Positions 1 through 9,940 of a stretch of DNA of 64,000 bases are shown one piece after another. Under the pieces are notes generated by a model. That model had not been told where the DNA came from. It made no database searches and saw only the letters and a program-made list of their open reading frames with translations. The translations under genes and the position numbers were made by a program. Source of the stretch: Chromatiaceae bacterium (GTDB taxonomy: Bacteria > Pseudomonadota > Gammaproteobacteria > Chromatiales > Chromatiaceae); assembly GCA_024235215.1 (NCBI GenBank), contig JACKMU010000001.1:620001-684000 (forward strand), read 5' to 3'. Numbering within the stretch: the first letter of the stretch is position 1; every line of letters starts with the position of its first letter.

Positions 1-217
1 ATCCCCGCTTCCACATGGAGTATTTTCATTGCGCTATTTTCAGTCGGTTCTCTTGGTCTCTGAGCGGGAACAAAGCCAGCGAGCAGTGCTGCCTGCCACG
101 GGTCCACCGTCTGGGCAGTCCTGTATGCGGCCGATTGTTCAACAGCTGATCCGGTTTGTTATTATCGGTCCCCGTCGCAACCAACCGCGCTCATGGCTGG
201 CTGAAAATTTTATCCCA

Positions 218-1354
218 ATGCATAGTGATTCCGAACCCCCCGACATTGCAGTGCTCGCCTCTTTTTCCGGTGAAGGGGGCGTCGAGCGCATGTTGCTGAA
301 TCTGGTGAACGCGTTTGCCGCACGCGGTTATCTGGTGGATCTGTTGTTGATCAGAGCGGACAGCAAACATCTCGATGAGATCCATCCGCAGGTGCGCCGG
401 CTCGATCTCGGACGTCGCCACACCGGTACCAGCCTGCTTCCGCTGACAGCCTATCTGCAACAACGGAAGCCGGCACGACTGCTGGTGGCCAAAGACAGGG
501 CCGGTCGACTGGCGGTCAAAGCACGCCGCCTGGCCGGGGTGGAGACCCGTCTGGTGGTCCGACTCGGCACCAATCTGTCAGCCGCGCTGAGCAACCGGAA
601 CGCATTCCGGAGATGGCTGCGGCTGCGCCCCATACGCCGGCTCTACCCGAGCATAGACCGGATCATCGCCGTCTCGAACGGGGTGGCCGAAGATACCTGG
701 AAGCTCTCCGGCGTGGCGCGTGACAAGATCAGCGTGGTGAGAAACCCGGTGATCACACCGCGCCTGATGCAGCTCGCTGCTGAGCCCGTTGCCCACCCCT
801 GGCTGCAGCAGAAGCGCTGCCCGCTGATCATCGCTGCCGGCAGGCTGACCCGGCAGAAGGATTTTGTCACCCTGATCCGCGCGTTCGCCCTGTTGAGCAG
901 AAGCCGGGAGGCCCGGTTGATCATTCTGGGTGAGGGCGAACAGCGCCAGCTGTTGCTGCAGCTGGTGGAGCAGCTGCAGCTCGGCGGCAAAGTGGATCTC
1001 CCCGGTTTTGCTCCCAATCCCTACGCCTACATGGCTGCGGCGGATCTGTTCGTGCTCTCGAGCCGATGGGAGGGCTCCCCCAACGTACTCACCGAGGCGA
1101 TGGCACTGGACCGACCGGTGGTCGCCACCGACTGCCCAAGTGGTCCGAACGAGCTCCTGGATGGAGGTCGGATCGCCCCGCTGGTGCCGATGGGCAATCC
1201 CGAGGCGCTCGCTGCCGCGATGGCGCAGATGCTGCAACGTCCACCCCCATCCGGGGCGATGCGGGCTGCGGTGCAGGAGTACGAGCTGGAGCGCAGCGCC
1301 TCCAGCTATCTGGAGCTGCTCGGCCTGCCACCCTGGAAGCGTCGCGCTCTCTGA
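218..1354 (+). CDS. Glycosyltransferase family 4 (GT-B) protein
   Basis: The protein probably transfers a sugar from a nucleotide donor onto a lipopolysaccharide, capsule or exopolysaccharide intermediate at the inner face of the cytoplasmic membrane. A family-4 N-terminal half with a GGVERML loop (about residues 20-30) is followed by the donor-binding half with AAGRLTRQKD and the EX7E motif (E285 and E293 within SRWEGSPNVLTEAM). The frame is open upstream to about position 29, but the first 63 codons do not look like the family, so I place the start at ATG 218, giving 378 residues. There is no clear ribosome-binding site, and ATG 125 is an alternative. Its neighbour, on the opposite strand, is a GT9 heptosyltransferase-like gene, which suggests a surface-glycan region extending left of the window. 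Donor and acceptor cannot be told from sequence. Confidence 0.85.
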   Translation: MHSDSEPPDIAVLASFSGEGGVERMLLNLVNAFAARGYLVDLLLIRADSKHLDEIHPQVRRLDLGRRHTGTSLLPLTAYLQQRKPARLLVAKDRAGRLAVKARRLAGVETRLVVRLGTNLSAALSNRNAFRRWLRLRPIRRLYPSIDRIIAVSNGVAEDTWKLSGVARDKISVVRNPVITPRLMQLAAEPVAHPWLQQKRCPLIIAAGRLTRQKDFVTLIRAFALLSRSREARLIILGEGEQRQLLLQLVEQLQLGGKVDLPGFAPNPYAYMAAADLFVLSSRWEGSPNVLTEAMALDRPVVATDCPSGPNELLDGGRIAPLVPMGNPEALAAAMAQMLQRPPPSGAMRAAVQEYELERSASSYLELLGLPPWKRRAL

Positions 1355-1511
1355 CATTTTCGCGCTGGGTAGCAGATCGGACACCATGCTATCGGATCCC
1401 TACGCATGAATCGGGCAGAAATCTTCACCAATCCACTTACCGCAACGGGCTGAATCGAGAGACCAGGCGCCGGAGTCGCCAGGCCGGCCGCACAGAATCA
1501 GAAAACCTCCA

Positions 1512-2558
1512 TCAAATAACGTGGGTTACCTGCAAAGCGCTGGCAACCACCTCTTCGACACTGATCTCCGCCATACAGCTGAATGCGCCGTGGCAGGTCG
1601 GTGAACGGCGGCAGGGTGAGCACTCCAGCTTGTGGTAGAGCACCAGCGCGTTTGTGCGCGTGGTCTCCAGGTAGGGGCAGGTAGAGCCGAACAGCGCCAC
1701 CGTGGGGGTGGCAAAAGCGAGACCCATATGGGTCAGCCCGGTATCCACGCCGATCAACAGTTGCGCCTGGCTGATCAGCGCGGCAGCCTCGGTCAAACCG
1801 GTTTTTCCGGTCAAATTGATGACCGCTCGGTCCAGCGCCGAACAGATCCGCTCGGAAGCCTCCCGATCACCGGGACCGCCGAGCACCACCAGCGGCAGCG
1901 CAAATTGCTGCTGCAGGCGCGCGATCAGTGCTGACCAGCGCTGCTCAAACCAGTGTTTTTGTGGGCGGGTGGTGAACGGGCACAGCACCAGATAGCCGGC
2001 TTCCAGTCGCTCTGATTGAACCAGCCGCTGCACGAAGTTGCAGTCTGCCTCCGCGAGCGACAACTGCATTTCGAAGTGACCGGTCTGCAACTCCAACTGC
2101 TGCGCGAGATAGAGATATTCCGAGCCGATGCGGTCCGGATCGCCGGCGCGTGCCACCACCCGCGACATCAACCAGCCACTCCCTTCACGCGAGCCCAGTC
2201 CGATCCGCTCACGCGCGCCGGACAACCAGCCCAACAGTGCGCTCTTCATTAACCCCTGCAGATCGAGCACCGTGTCAAAACCGCGCTCCCGCAGTTGCCG
2301 GCGGAAATCGCGCACTTCACGCCAGAGCACACTGAATTGCCTCTCCTTCCAGAGCCGCTTCCACTCCGCCTTGGGCCAGACTATCACTTCATCAAGCGTG
2401 GGATTGTGCTTGAGCAGGGGCGCCGCCGCTGGCTCCACCAGCCAACTCAACCGGCTCTGTGGATAGCTCCGCTTCAGCGCCGCAATGAGCGGTGATGCGA
2501 ATACGACGTCACCGATCGCGCTGAGTCGGATAATCAGGATTCTGCTGCCGTTGCGCAT
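1512..2558 (-). CDS. GT9 family ADP-heptose:LPS heptosyltransferase-like protein (WaaC/WaaF type)
   Basis: This is a family-9 glycosyltransferase of the kind that adds heptose to the lipopolysaccharide inner core from ADP-heptose at the cytoplasmic face. It begins ILIIRLSAIGDVVFASPLI, the typical WaaC/WaaF N-terminus. The C-terminal half carries VVLGGPGDREASE and LIGVDTGLTHMGLAFATPTV, the family donor-binding region. The length of 348 residues is normal. I use the ATG at 2558; a GTG lies one codon earlier. The Cys-rich segment LECSPCRRSPTCHG near the C-terminus is common in this family. WaaC versus WaaF cannot be decided. It is transcribed away from the sulfotransferase, with about 150 bases of shared upstream DNA. 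Confidence 0.88.
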   Translation of the reverse strand: MRNGSRILIIRLSAIGDVVFASPLIAALKRSYPQSRLSWLVEPAAAPLLKHNPTLDEVIVWPKAEWKRLWKERQFSVLWREVRDFRRQLRERGFDTVLDLQGLMKSALLGWLSGARERIGLGSREGSGWLMSRVVARAGDPDRIGSEYLYLAQQLELQTGHFEMQLSLAEADCNFVQRLVQSERLEAGYLVLCPFTTRPQKHWFEQRWSALIARLQQQFALPLVVLGGPGDREASERICSALDRAVINLTGKTGLTEAAALISQAQLLIGVDTGLTHMGLAFATPTVALFGSTCPYLETTRTNALVLYHKLECSPCRRSPTCHGAFSCMAEISVEEVVASALQVTHVI

Positions 2559-2626
2559 CACTTCATTCCAAATGAGCGCTGAACAGCGCTCCCCGGGATC
2601 CTGCTGAATAAACGACGGCGTTGTGG

Positions 2627-2655
2627 TTAGATCTGCCGTCTGATGAGGTTATAAT
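2627..2655 (+). promoter_or_regulatory. Candidate sigma-70 promoter for the sulfotransferase gene
   Basis: A perfect -10 hexamer TATAAT lies at 2650-2655, with a weak -35 (TTAGAT at 2627-2632) 17 bases upstream. It is 53 bases before the sulfotransferase start. The -10 is convincing and the -35 is poor, so the promoter is only a candidate. Confidence 0.4.
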
Positions 2656-2708
2656 ATCCGACATCGATTCCAGCCGTTTCTTGTGGTCGTTCCAGACCGA
2701 ACCCTGGC

Positions 2709-3368
2709 ATGCTGCTTTCCCGTAAGTACAATTTTCTATTCGTTCACATCGCCAAGACCGGCGGCACCAGCGTACGCGCCGCACTGCAGCCGCTGCGCTG
2801 GCGCGACCCCTGGTACTACGCCCAGTTCCTCTGCTCGCGCCTGAGCCATGCCAGCGGCCACCGCATCGGCAGCAAGTTTCCGCGTCATGCGCGCATCATT
2901 GCCGCACAAGAGATGCTGCCCGAGGCGTTTTTCCAGCAGCTGTTCAAATTCGCCTTTGTGCGCAATCCCTGGGATCTACAGGTGAGCTCCTATCACCATA
3001 TCCGGCGCGAACGCCCGCACCTGATCCACCATATCGATGATTTCGAACAGTTCATTCGCTGGAAGCTGGATCCGGAGCGCCCCTATCAGTTCCATGTCGA
3101 TACTTCGATTCAGTCGCAACTCGACTATCTCATCGACCTGCAAGGCAGAATTCTGGTCGACTTCATCGGTCGTTACGAGAACCTGCAACAGGATTTTCAA
3201 CAGGTCTGCGACAGACTGGCGCTGAAACCACTGCGCCTGCCGCACAAGCGGGAGGCGCAGGATCGCAAGAGGGACTACCGCAGCTACTATTCGGATGAAC
3301 TGGCCAGTCTGGTGGGTGACTACTTTGCGCGCGATATCTCTGCGCTGGACTATCGTTTCGAGCCCTGA
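2709..3368 (+). CDS. Sulfotransferase family 2-like protein (PAPS-dependent)
   Basis: The protein resembles carbohydrate sulfotransferases, which move sulfate from PAPS to a sugar hydroxyl. The phosphosulfate-binding loop is visible as HIAKTGGTS (residues 13-21), and the 3'-phosphate-binding segment as FAFVRNPWDLQVSSY (about 80-95), including the expected Arg and Ser. The length of 219 residues is typical of compact bacterial members. No signal peptide is seen, so it should act in the cytoplasm on glycan precursors. It lies divergently from a heptosyltransferase-like gene and close to a GT4 gene, so the target may be lipopolysaccharide or an extracellular polysaccharide (inference). CysD and CysNC, which make PAPS, are encoded at 59.9-62.7 kb. 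There is no clear Shine-Dalgarno before ATG 2709. Confidence 0.85.
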   Translation: MLLSRKYNFLFVHIAKTGGTSVRAALQPLRWRDPWYYAQFLCSRLSHASGHRIGSKFPRHARIIAAQEMLPEAFFQQLFKFAFVRNPWDLQVSSYHHIRRERPHLIHHIDDFEQFIRWKLDPERPYQFHVDTSIQSQLDYLIDLQGRILVDFIGRYENLQQDFQQVCDRLALKPLRLPHKREAQDRKRDYRSYYSDELASLVGDYFARDISALDYRFEP

Positions 3369-3417
3369 GCAGCAGCGGATGGGTCGGGACCGGGCTACCG
3401 GTCCAGCAGGACTCCCA

Positions 3418-3609
3418 TCAATCCTTCAGTTCGTACTCCGCACCACAGTAGGGGCAACTGAACCGGTCTCCCGACTTTTTCAGCGCAATGAACACACGCG
3501 GATGCAGTTCCGCAGGATTGGTACCCGCATTGGGGCAACTCAACGGGAGTTGCTTGCGGCTCACCGGGATCACATGGAAGGCCGCTTTGGTCGCAGTTGC
3601 TTCACTCAT
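3418..3609 (-). CDS. Small zinc-finger protein, zf-CHCC type
   Basis: This 63-residue protein has a CHCC zinc-binding pattern: Cys in SCPNAG (about residue 25), His in ELHPRVFI (about 36) and the pair CPYCG near the C-terminus. The same fold occurs in the NDUFS6 subunit of complex I, and free-standing bacterial copies are of unknown role. A good ribosome-binding site (GGAG) precedes the ATG. It lies 16 bases after ilvE on the same strand, so the two are probably co-transcribed. As I recall, ilvE, zf-CHCC and a heptosyltransferase gene occur together in several proteobacteria; here a sulfotransferase gene on the other strand lies between the zinc-finger gene and the GT9 gene. Confidence 0.85.
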   Translation of the reverse strand: MSEATATKAAFHVIPVSRKQLPLSCPNAGTNPAELHPRVFIALKKSGDRFSCPYCGAEYELKD

Positions 3610-3625
3610 CTCTCACTCCAGTCAC

Positions 3626-4552
3626 TCAAACGTAGGTCAACCACTCCGGATGCTCTTTGCGACGACCCTTCACCTGGTCGAAGTAGAGGGTTTGCAACTG
3701 CTCGGTGATCGGTCCGCGACCGCCGTTACCGATGGAGCGGTTGTCCAATTCACGAATCGGCGTCACCTCGGCTGCGGAACCGGTAAAAAAGGCTTCGTCC
3801 GCGATATAGACCTCATCCCGGGTAATGCGCTTTTCGATGACATCCAGCCCCAGCTCCTCTTTGGCCAGTCGCATGATGGTCTTGCGTGTGATGCCATCCA
3901 GTGCAGAGGTCAGATCCGGCGTGTAGATGGCACCATCACGAACGATGAAGAAGTTCTCTCCTGATCCTTCCATCACATAACCCTGCGTGTCGAGCAGCAG
4001 TGCCTCATCATAGCCGTCTACCAGCGCTTCCTGCAGTGCCAGCATCGAGTTGGTGTAGTTGCCGGTGGACTTGGCTCGACACATGGTGACATTGACATGG
4101 TGGCGGGTATAGGAGGAGGTGCGGATGCGGATTCCCCGCTTCAGGTTCTCCTCTCCCAGATAGGCGCCCCACTCCCACGCGGCAATGGCGGTGTGCACCT
4201 GGAGGTTGTCGGCACGCAATCCCATCCCCTCCGAACCAAAAAAGCAGATTGGCCGGATGTACGCAGAAGAGAGTTGGTTGATCCGCACTGCTTCAATCTG
4301 GGCCGCATTCAGCGTCGCAGCATCAAAGCGCACTTTCATTCCCAGAATCCGGGCGGAATCCAGGAGTCGGCGCGTATGATCTTCCAACCGGAAGATAGCC
4401 GGTCCACGATCGGTGGCATAGGCGCGGACACCTTCGAACACCCCTAATCCGTAGTGCAGGGTATGGGTCAGCACATGTATCTTCGCATCGCGCCAGGGAA
4501 CCATCTCGCCATCAAACCAGATCCACCCGTCACGATCCGCGAAACTCGCCAT
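3626..4552 (-). CDS. ilvE: Branched-chain amino acid aminotransferase
   Basis: IlvE catalyses the last step of leucine, isoleucine and valine synthesis, transferring an amino group from glutamate to the branched 2-oxo acid using pyridoxal phosphate. It is a fold-type IV aminotransferase. The N-terminal HTLHYGLGVFEGVRAY is diagnostic, the PLP lysine lies in CRAKSTGNY (about 160), and SGENFF and GITRKTIMRLA follow as in the family. The length of 308 residues matches E. coli IlvE. GGAG lies about 8 bases before the ATG. It is followed closely by the zinc-finger gene and preceded by glnE on the same strand after a gap of 177 bases, so the amino-nitrogen theme is shared but co-transcription with glnE is uncertain. 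Confidence 0.96.
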   Translation of the reverse strand: MASFADRDGWIWFDGEMVPWRDAKIHVLTHTLHYGLGVFEGVRAYATDRGPAIFRLEDHTRRLLDSARILGMKVRFDAATLNAAQIEAVRINQLSSAYIRPICFFGSEGMGLRADNLQVHTAIAAWEWGAYLGEENLKRGIRIRTSSYTRHHVNVTMCRAKSTGNYTNSMLALQEALVDGYDEALLLDTQGYVMEGSGENFFIVRDGAIYTPDLTSALDGITRKTIMRLAKEELGLDVIEKRITRDEVYIADEAFFTGSAAEVTPIRELDNRSIGNGGRGPITEQLQTLYFDQVKGRRKEHPEWLTYV

Positions 4553-4729
4553 CTCTCTTCTCCAAACATCAGCAAAAAATCATCTCCCGAGGAGACCGAA
4601 TCCGAAAAACGCCTGCGCTTGCGAAAATTGCCGGCGTGAACGCGGGCGCCCCGCCAAATTGTCTCTGCGGAGTTTCCCTCCGCGAAACGACCTTCTTTGT
4701 CTGAACGCAATTGCCGGTTTGGGTTGGCG

Positions 4730-7618
4730 TTAACCTACACCATCGAGCATCACCAGTCGCCACTGCTGTGCCACCAGGCGGCGTTCATCCAACATCTCCT
4801 CTGCACCGATCACTCCGGGCAGTTCCGACAGCACATTGCGATGGATCACCGATCGCAGACTGCGGTAGGCGTCGGACAACTGCTGTGCGACTTCCGCTGC
4901 CAGCAAGCGGTGTGTGCAGAGCGACTCAATGAGACGGATATTGTCCGTCCAGCGCAACAGATCAGGATGCTCAAACGCCCAGCGAAGGACCAAGTATTGA
5001 ACCATAAATTCGATATCGGTGATACCACCGAATCCCTGTTTGACATCGAATCGCTGGGCGTTGCTCTTGTCCAGCGTTGTGCGCATCTTTTCACGCATCG
5101 TACAGACCTCGGTACGCAGTTTCTGCGGATCCCTGCTGCGCCCGAGCACCTCACGCCGGATGTGTTGAAACTGCTCTCCCACCTTGGCATCCCCGGCCAC
5201 GAAGCGCGCGCGCAATAACGCCTGATGCTCCCAGGTCCAGGCGCTCTCCCGCTGATAGCGCTCGAATGCTTCCATAGAGCTGACCAGCATCCCTGAGTTG
5301 CCATTGGGCCGCAGTCGCATATCGATTTCATAGAGCAGGCCTGAGGAGGTGCGGGCAGTAAGCATGTGAATCATGCGCTGTCCAAGCCGGACATAGAACA
5401 GATCATTGGCAATCTGACGCGGACCGGACGTGACTGCGCTGCTGCCCCGACTGCCGTGCAGAAACACCAGGTCCAGATCGGATCCATAGCCCAGCTCGAT
5501 TCCTCCGAGCTTACCATAGCCGATCACTGCAAACCCTTTGTCGCCCACTACCAGACCCCCGGGGAGACCATGCTTTGCGCTCAGATCACGCCAGGTCTGC
5601 TCCAGGACTTTTCTGAGCAAAGTCTCCGCTATGTCGGTCAGGTAGTCGCTGACCACCATCAGCGGGATGATTCCGGTAATGTCCGCTGCCGCTACGCGCA
5701 GCTTGTTGCTGTTGGCAAACTGACGCATCCGTTCCAGCTGCTGCTCGGGATCATCGGGATCGGCCGCCGACAACAACGTATCCAATTCACGCCGCAGTTC
5801 GTTCCCGGTCAGTGGTGAATAGAGCCGGCGTGGGTCCAGCATCTCATCCAGCAGCAACGGAAACTGAATGATCAACTGCGCTATCCAAGGGCTGATCCCG
5901 GCCAGGCGCACCAGCTGGGAGAGTGCCATCGGGCTCTCGACCAGCAATGCCAGATAGGCTGTTCTCCTGGCAATTGCCTCCAGCAGTTTCAGCAACCGCT
6001 CCAGGGTCAAGTTCGAACCAGGCGCGTTGGCGACCGCGGCCAGCAGCAGGGGCATCAACTGTTCCAGCCGCTCCCTGCCGCGTATACCCAGTGCACGGAA
6101 TGCGTAGGAGCCGCGAAAACTCTCCAGCTGGCCCAACGCTCCCGCACCGTCGTTGAAGCCGGCCTCCTGGAGAAACTCCACCGCCTGCTCCTCAACCACC
6201 TGACACTCCCATACCGCCTGCAGGCGTTGATCCAACTGCTCCTCTTCGGTATGCGGGGCGGCAAAAACCAGTTCGAAACTCTGTTGCACCCGCACACGAT
6301 GCTGCTCCAGCTGGTGAAAAAATGAACTCCAATCGGGGAAGTCCATGGTGCGGGCCAACCGCAGACGGGCCAGTTCACCCTCCGGCAGCGTGTGGGTCTG
6401 GCGATCCTGCCAGGCCTGCAGCCGATTCTCGACCAGCCGTAAAAACCGGTAGGCGGCGATCAGCATCCGCACATCGCTTTCCGGAAGCAGCTGCCGAGCC
6501 GCCAGCATCTTCAGCACCTGAACGATCGGCCTGATCTGCAACTCCGGGTCGTGCCCCCCACGAATCAGCTGATAGGCCTGCCCGATGAATTCGATCTCCC
6601 GAATGCCGCCAGCCCCCAGCTTGATGTTGTCGGATATCCCCTTGCGCAGTAGTTCCCGACCAATCAAGCGCTTCATCTTACGGATCGACTCGATCGCGCC
6701 GAAGTCGAGATAGCGGCGATAGACAAATGGCCTGAGCATTGCCATCAGACGTGCGCCTGCCTCTACATCGCCGGCCACCACACGCGCCTTGATCATGGCA
6801 TAACGTTCCCATTCCCGGGCATGGGTCTCGTAATAGTCCTCCATCGCGCCAAAACTCAGGGCCAGCGTACCGGAGTCGCCAAATGGGCGCAGCCGGGCAT
6901 CCACCCGGAACACGAAACCATCTGCGGTCTGAACGCTCAACGTCTTGATCAACTGCTGGCAGAGACGGACGAAAAACTGCTCGTTGGAAAATGCACGTGC
7001 TCCGTCAACCTGACCCGGCTCGGGATAAGCGAAGATCAGATCGATATCCGAAGAGAGATTGAGTTCACGGGCACCAAGCTTACCCATGCCCAACACCAGC
7101 AGTTCCTGCGGCTGGCCGGCGGCGTTGCGCGGCACTCCCTGCTTGTCCGTGGCCCAGTCGTAGAGATGGTGCAGTGTCTGCTGTACCGCTGCATCCGCCA
7201 GCGCGGAGAGGTCCTCCAGCGTCTCCTCCAGCGCCGCATTTCCGGCCAGATCCCGCCAGATGATGCGCACCATCTCCCGCCGGCGAAAGTGCCGCAGCCG
7301 CTGCTGCAGATCCGCTTCGAGCGCCACTCCGGCCAGCTTTGCCTGCAGCCGACCGGACATCTCATCCGTCCGGTAAGAACGTTGCAGATCGCCTCCTTCG
7401 ATCAACTCCTGCAGCAGTGAAGGGAAACGTATGCAGCTCTGAGCAACATAATCGCTCCCTTCCCAGACCCGTCTGAGCTGCACGGCAACGGCACCCTGCG
7501 GAGAGAACTCAAGACCCTGCTCACCGGCCAGGCGCTGCCACTCCTGCCAACGGTCAGCATTCTCGTGCTGTAACTGTTCGATCGGATCCATTCGCTTTGC
7601 TGTTTCGAGTGATTGCAT
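4730..7618 (-). CDS. glnE: Bifunctional glutamine synthetase adenylyltransferase / adenylyl-removing enzyme
   Basis: GlnE switches glutamine synthetase off by adenylylating a tyrosine and back on by phosphorolytic removal of AMP, under control of PII protein. Two nucleotidyltransferase domains are present in order: the N-terminal adenylyl-removing domain with GMGKLGARELNLSSDIDL (about residue 175), and the C-terminal adenylyl-transferring domain with GYGKLGGIELGYGSDLDL (about 697). Both keep the two metal-binding aspartates. The length of 962 residues is close to the E. coli enzyme (946). The start is taken at ATG 7618; an internal ATG nine codons later is possible. It lies downstream of the groEL terminator and upstream of ilvE on the same strand. 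Confidence 0.97.
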   Translation of the reverse strand: MQSLETAKRMDPIEQLQHENADRWQEWQRLAGEQGLEFSPQGAVAVQLRRVWEGSDYVAQSCIRFPSLLQELIEGGDLQRSYRTDEMSGRLQAKLAGVALEADLQQRLRHFRRREMVRIIWRDLAGNAALEETLEDLSALADAAVQQTLHHLYDWATDKQGVPRNAAGQPQELLVLGMGKLGARELNLSSDIDLIFAYPEPGQVDGARAFSNEQFFVRLCQQLIKTLSVQTADGFVFRVDARLRPFGDSGTLALSFGAMEDYYETHAREWERYAMIKARVVAGDVEAGARLMAMLRPFVYRRYLDFGAIESIRKMKRLIGRELLRKGISDNIKLGAGGIREIEFIGQAYQLIRGGHDPELQIRPIVQVLKMLAARQLLPESDVRMLIAAYRFLRLVENRLQAWQDRQTHTLPEGELARLRLARTMDFPDWSSFFHQLEQHRVRVQQSFELVFAAPHTEEEQLDQRLQAVWECQVVEEQAVEFLQEAGFNDGAGALGQLESFRGSYAFRALGIRGRERLEQLMPLLLAAVANAPGSNLTLERLLKLLEAIARRTAYLALLVESPMALSQLVRLAGISPWIAQLIIQFPLLLDEMLDPRRLYSPLTGNELRRELDTLLSAADPDDPEQQLERMRQFANSNKLRVAAADITGIIPLMVVSDYLTDIAETLLRKVLEQTWRDLSAKHGLPGGLVVGDKGFAVIGYGKLGGIELGYGSDLDLVFLHGSRGSSAVTSGPRQIANDLFYVRLGQRMIHMLTARTSSGLLYEIDMRLRPNGNSGMLVSSMEAFERYQRESAWTWEHQALLRARFVAGDAKVGEQFQHIRREVLGRSRDPQKLRTEVCTMREKMRTTLDKSNAQRFDVKQGFGGITDIEFMVQYLVLRWAFEHPDLLRWTDNIRLIESLCTHRLLAAEVAQQLSDAYRSLRSVIHRNVLSELPGVIGAEEMLDERRLVAQQWRLVMLDGVG

Positions 7619-7720
7619 AAGTCGCTGTCTGCCTGGGTCTCGGCAGAGTTAGCCTAACCCGAATCTCCACCAATGTTGAGCGGATTCTGCGGTGATCGGG
7701 CGGACCGCCCGACGCCAGCA

Positions 7721-7752
7721 AAAAAAAGCCCCGCTGGAGCGGGGCTTTTTTT
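7721..7752 (-). terminator. Intrinsic terminator of groESL
   Basis: An 8-base-pair GC-rich stem (GCCCCGCT with AGCGGGGC, loop GG) is flanked by runs of seven A on one side and seven T on the other, so it can act on either strand. It lies about 20 bases after the groEL stop codon and separates the groESL unit from glnE. Confidence 0.93.
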
Positions 7753-7773
7753 CGATCGATTGACTGAGAGCGG

Positions 7774-9420
<1,647 letters not shown>

Positions 9421-9472
9421 GTTGATCTGTTCCTTAAAAATTCATCTGTGGATTAAGAGTAGGTAGTGGACC

Positions 9473-9763
9473 TCAGCCCTCGATGACACCCATGATGTCG
9501 TCTTCGCGCATTACCAGCAGGTCTTCATCGCCGATCTTCACTTCGGTACCGGAGTATTTACCGAACAGCACACGGTCGCCGACCTTGACATCCAGTGGGC
9601 GCGATTCGCCACTATCCAGTACCTTGCCGTTTCCAACAGCCACCACCTCACCCTGTACGGGCTTCTCTGTCGCACTGTCCGGCAAAACGATGCCACCAGC
9701 GCTGGTGCGCTCCTCTTCCATACGACGAATGACCACACGATCTTGCAGCGGACGGATATTCAT
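9473..9763 (-). CDS. groES: Co-chaperonin GroES (10 kDa)
   Basis: GroES is the heptameric lid of the GroEL folding chamber. The 96-residue protein starts MNIRPLQDRVVIRR and has the mobile loop (EEERTSAGGIVLPDSA, about 14-30) that contacts GroEL. I choose ATG 9763; a TTG codon directly before it is in frame, and an AGGAG sequence lies about 10 bases upstream of the ATG. It is the first gene of the groESL operon. Confidence 0.98.
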   Translation of the reverse strand: MNIRPLQDRVVIRRMEEERTSAGGIVLPDSATEKPVQGEVVAVGNGKVLDSGESRPLDVKVGDRVLFGKYSGTEVKIGDEDLLVMREDDIMGVIEG

Positions 9764-9830
9764 CAACCGATCTCTCCTGGTATATACAAGTGAAAAAATT
9801 GGCTAGTTACATTATCTTGGGGACGAACTG

Positions 9831-9857
9831 TTAGCACTCATCCCGGCTGAGTGCTAA
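9831..9857 (-). promoter_or_regulatory. CIRCE operator (HrcA binding site)
   Basis: A perfect copy of the CIRCE inverted repeat, TTAGCACTC-N9-GAGTGCTAA, lies about 70 bases upstream of groES, right at the predicted promoter. HrcA binds this element and represses heat-shock operons until misfolded protein titrates GroEL. HrcA is not encoded in this window. Confidence 0.97.
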
Positions 9858-9884
9858 TGATAGGGTCGCTTTCACGATAGTCAA
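9857..9884 (-). promoter_or_regulatory. Sigma-70-type promoter of groESL
   Basis: On the minus strand TTGACT (9879-9884) and TATCAT (9857-9862) are separated by 16 bases. The -10 abuts the CIRCE repeat, which would start at or just before the transcription start, as in other HrcA-controlled groE operons. No clear sigma-32 (RpoH) promoter is visible here. Confidence 0.75.
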
Positions 9885-9940
9885 GGGAGAGAGTGGAAAA
9901 ATATCAGAAAAAAACAGCAGCTAGATCGGACGCTGTCGAC

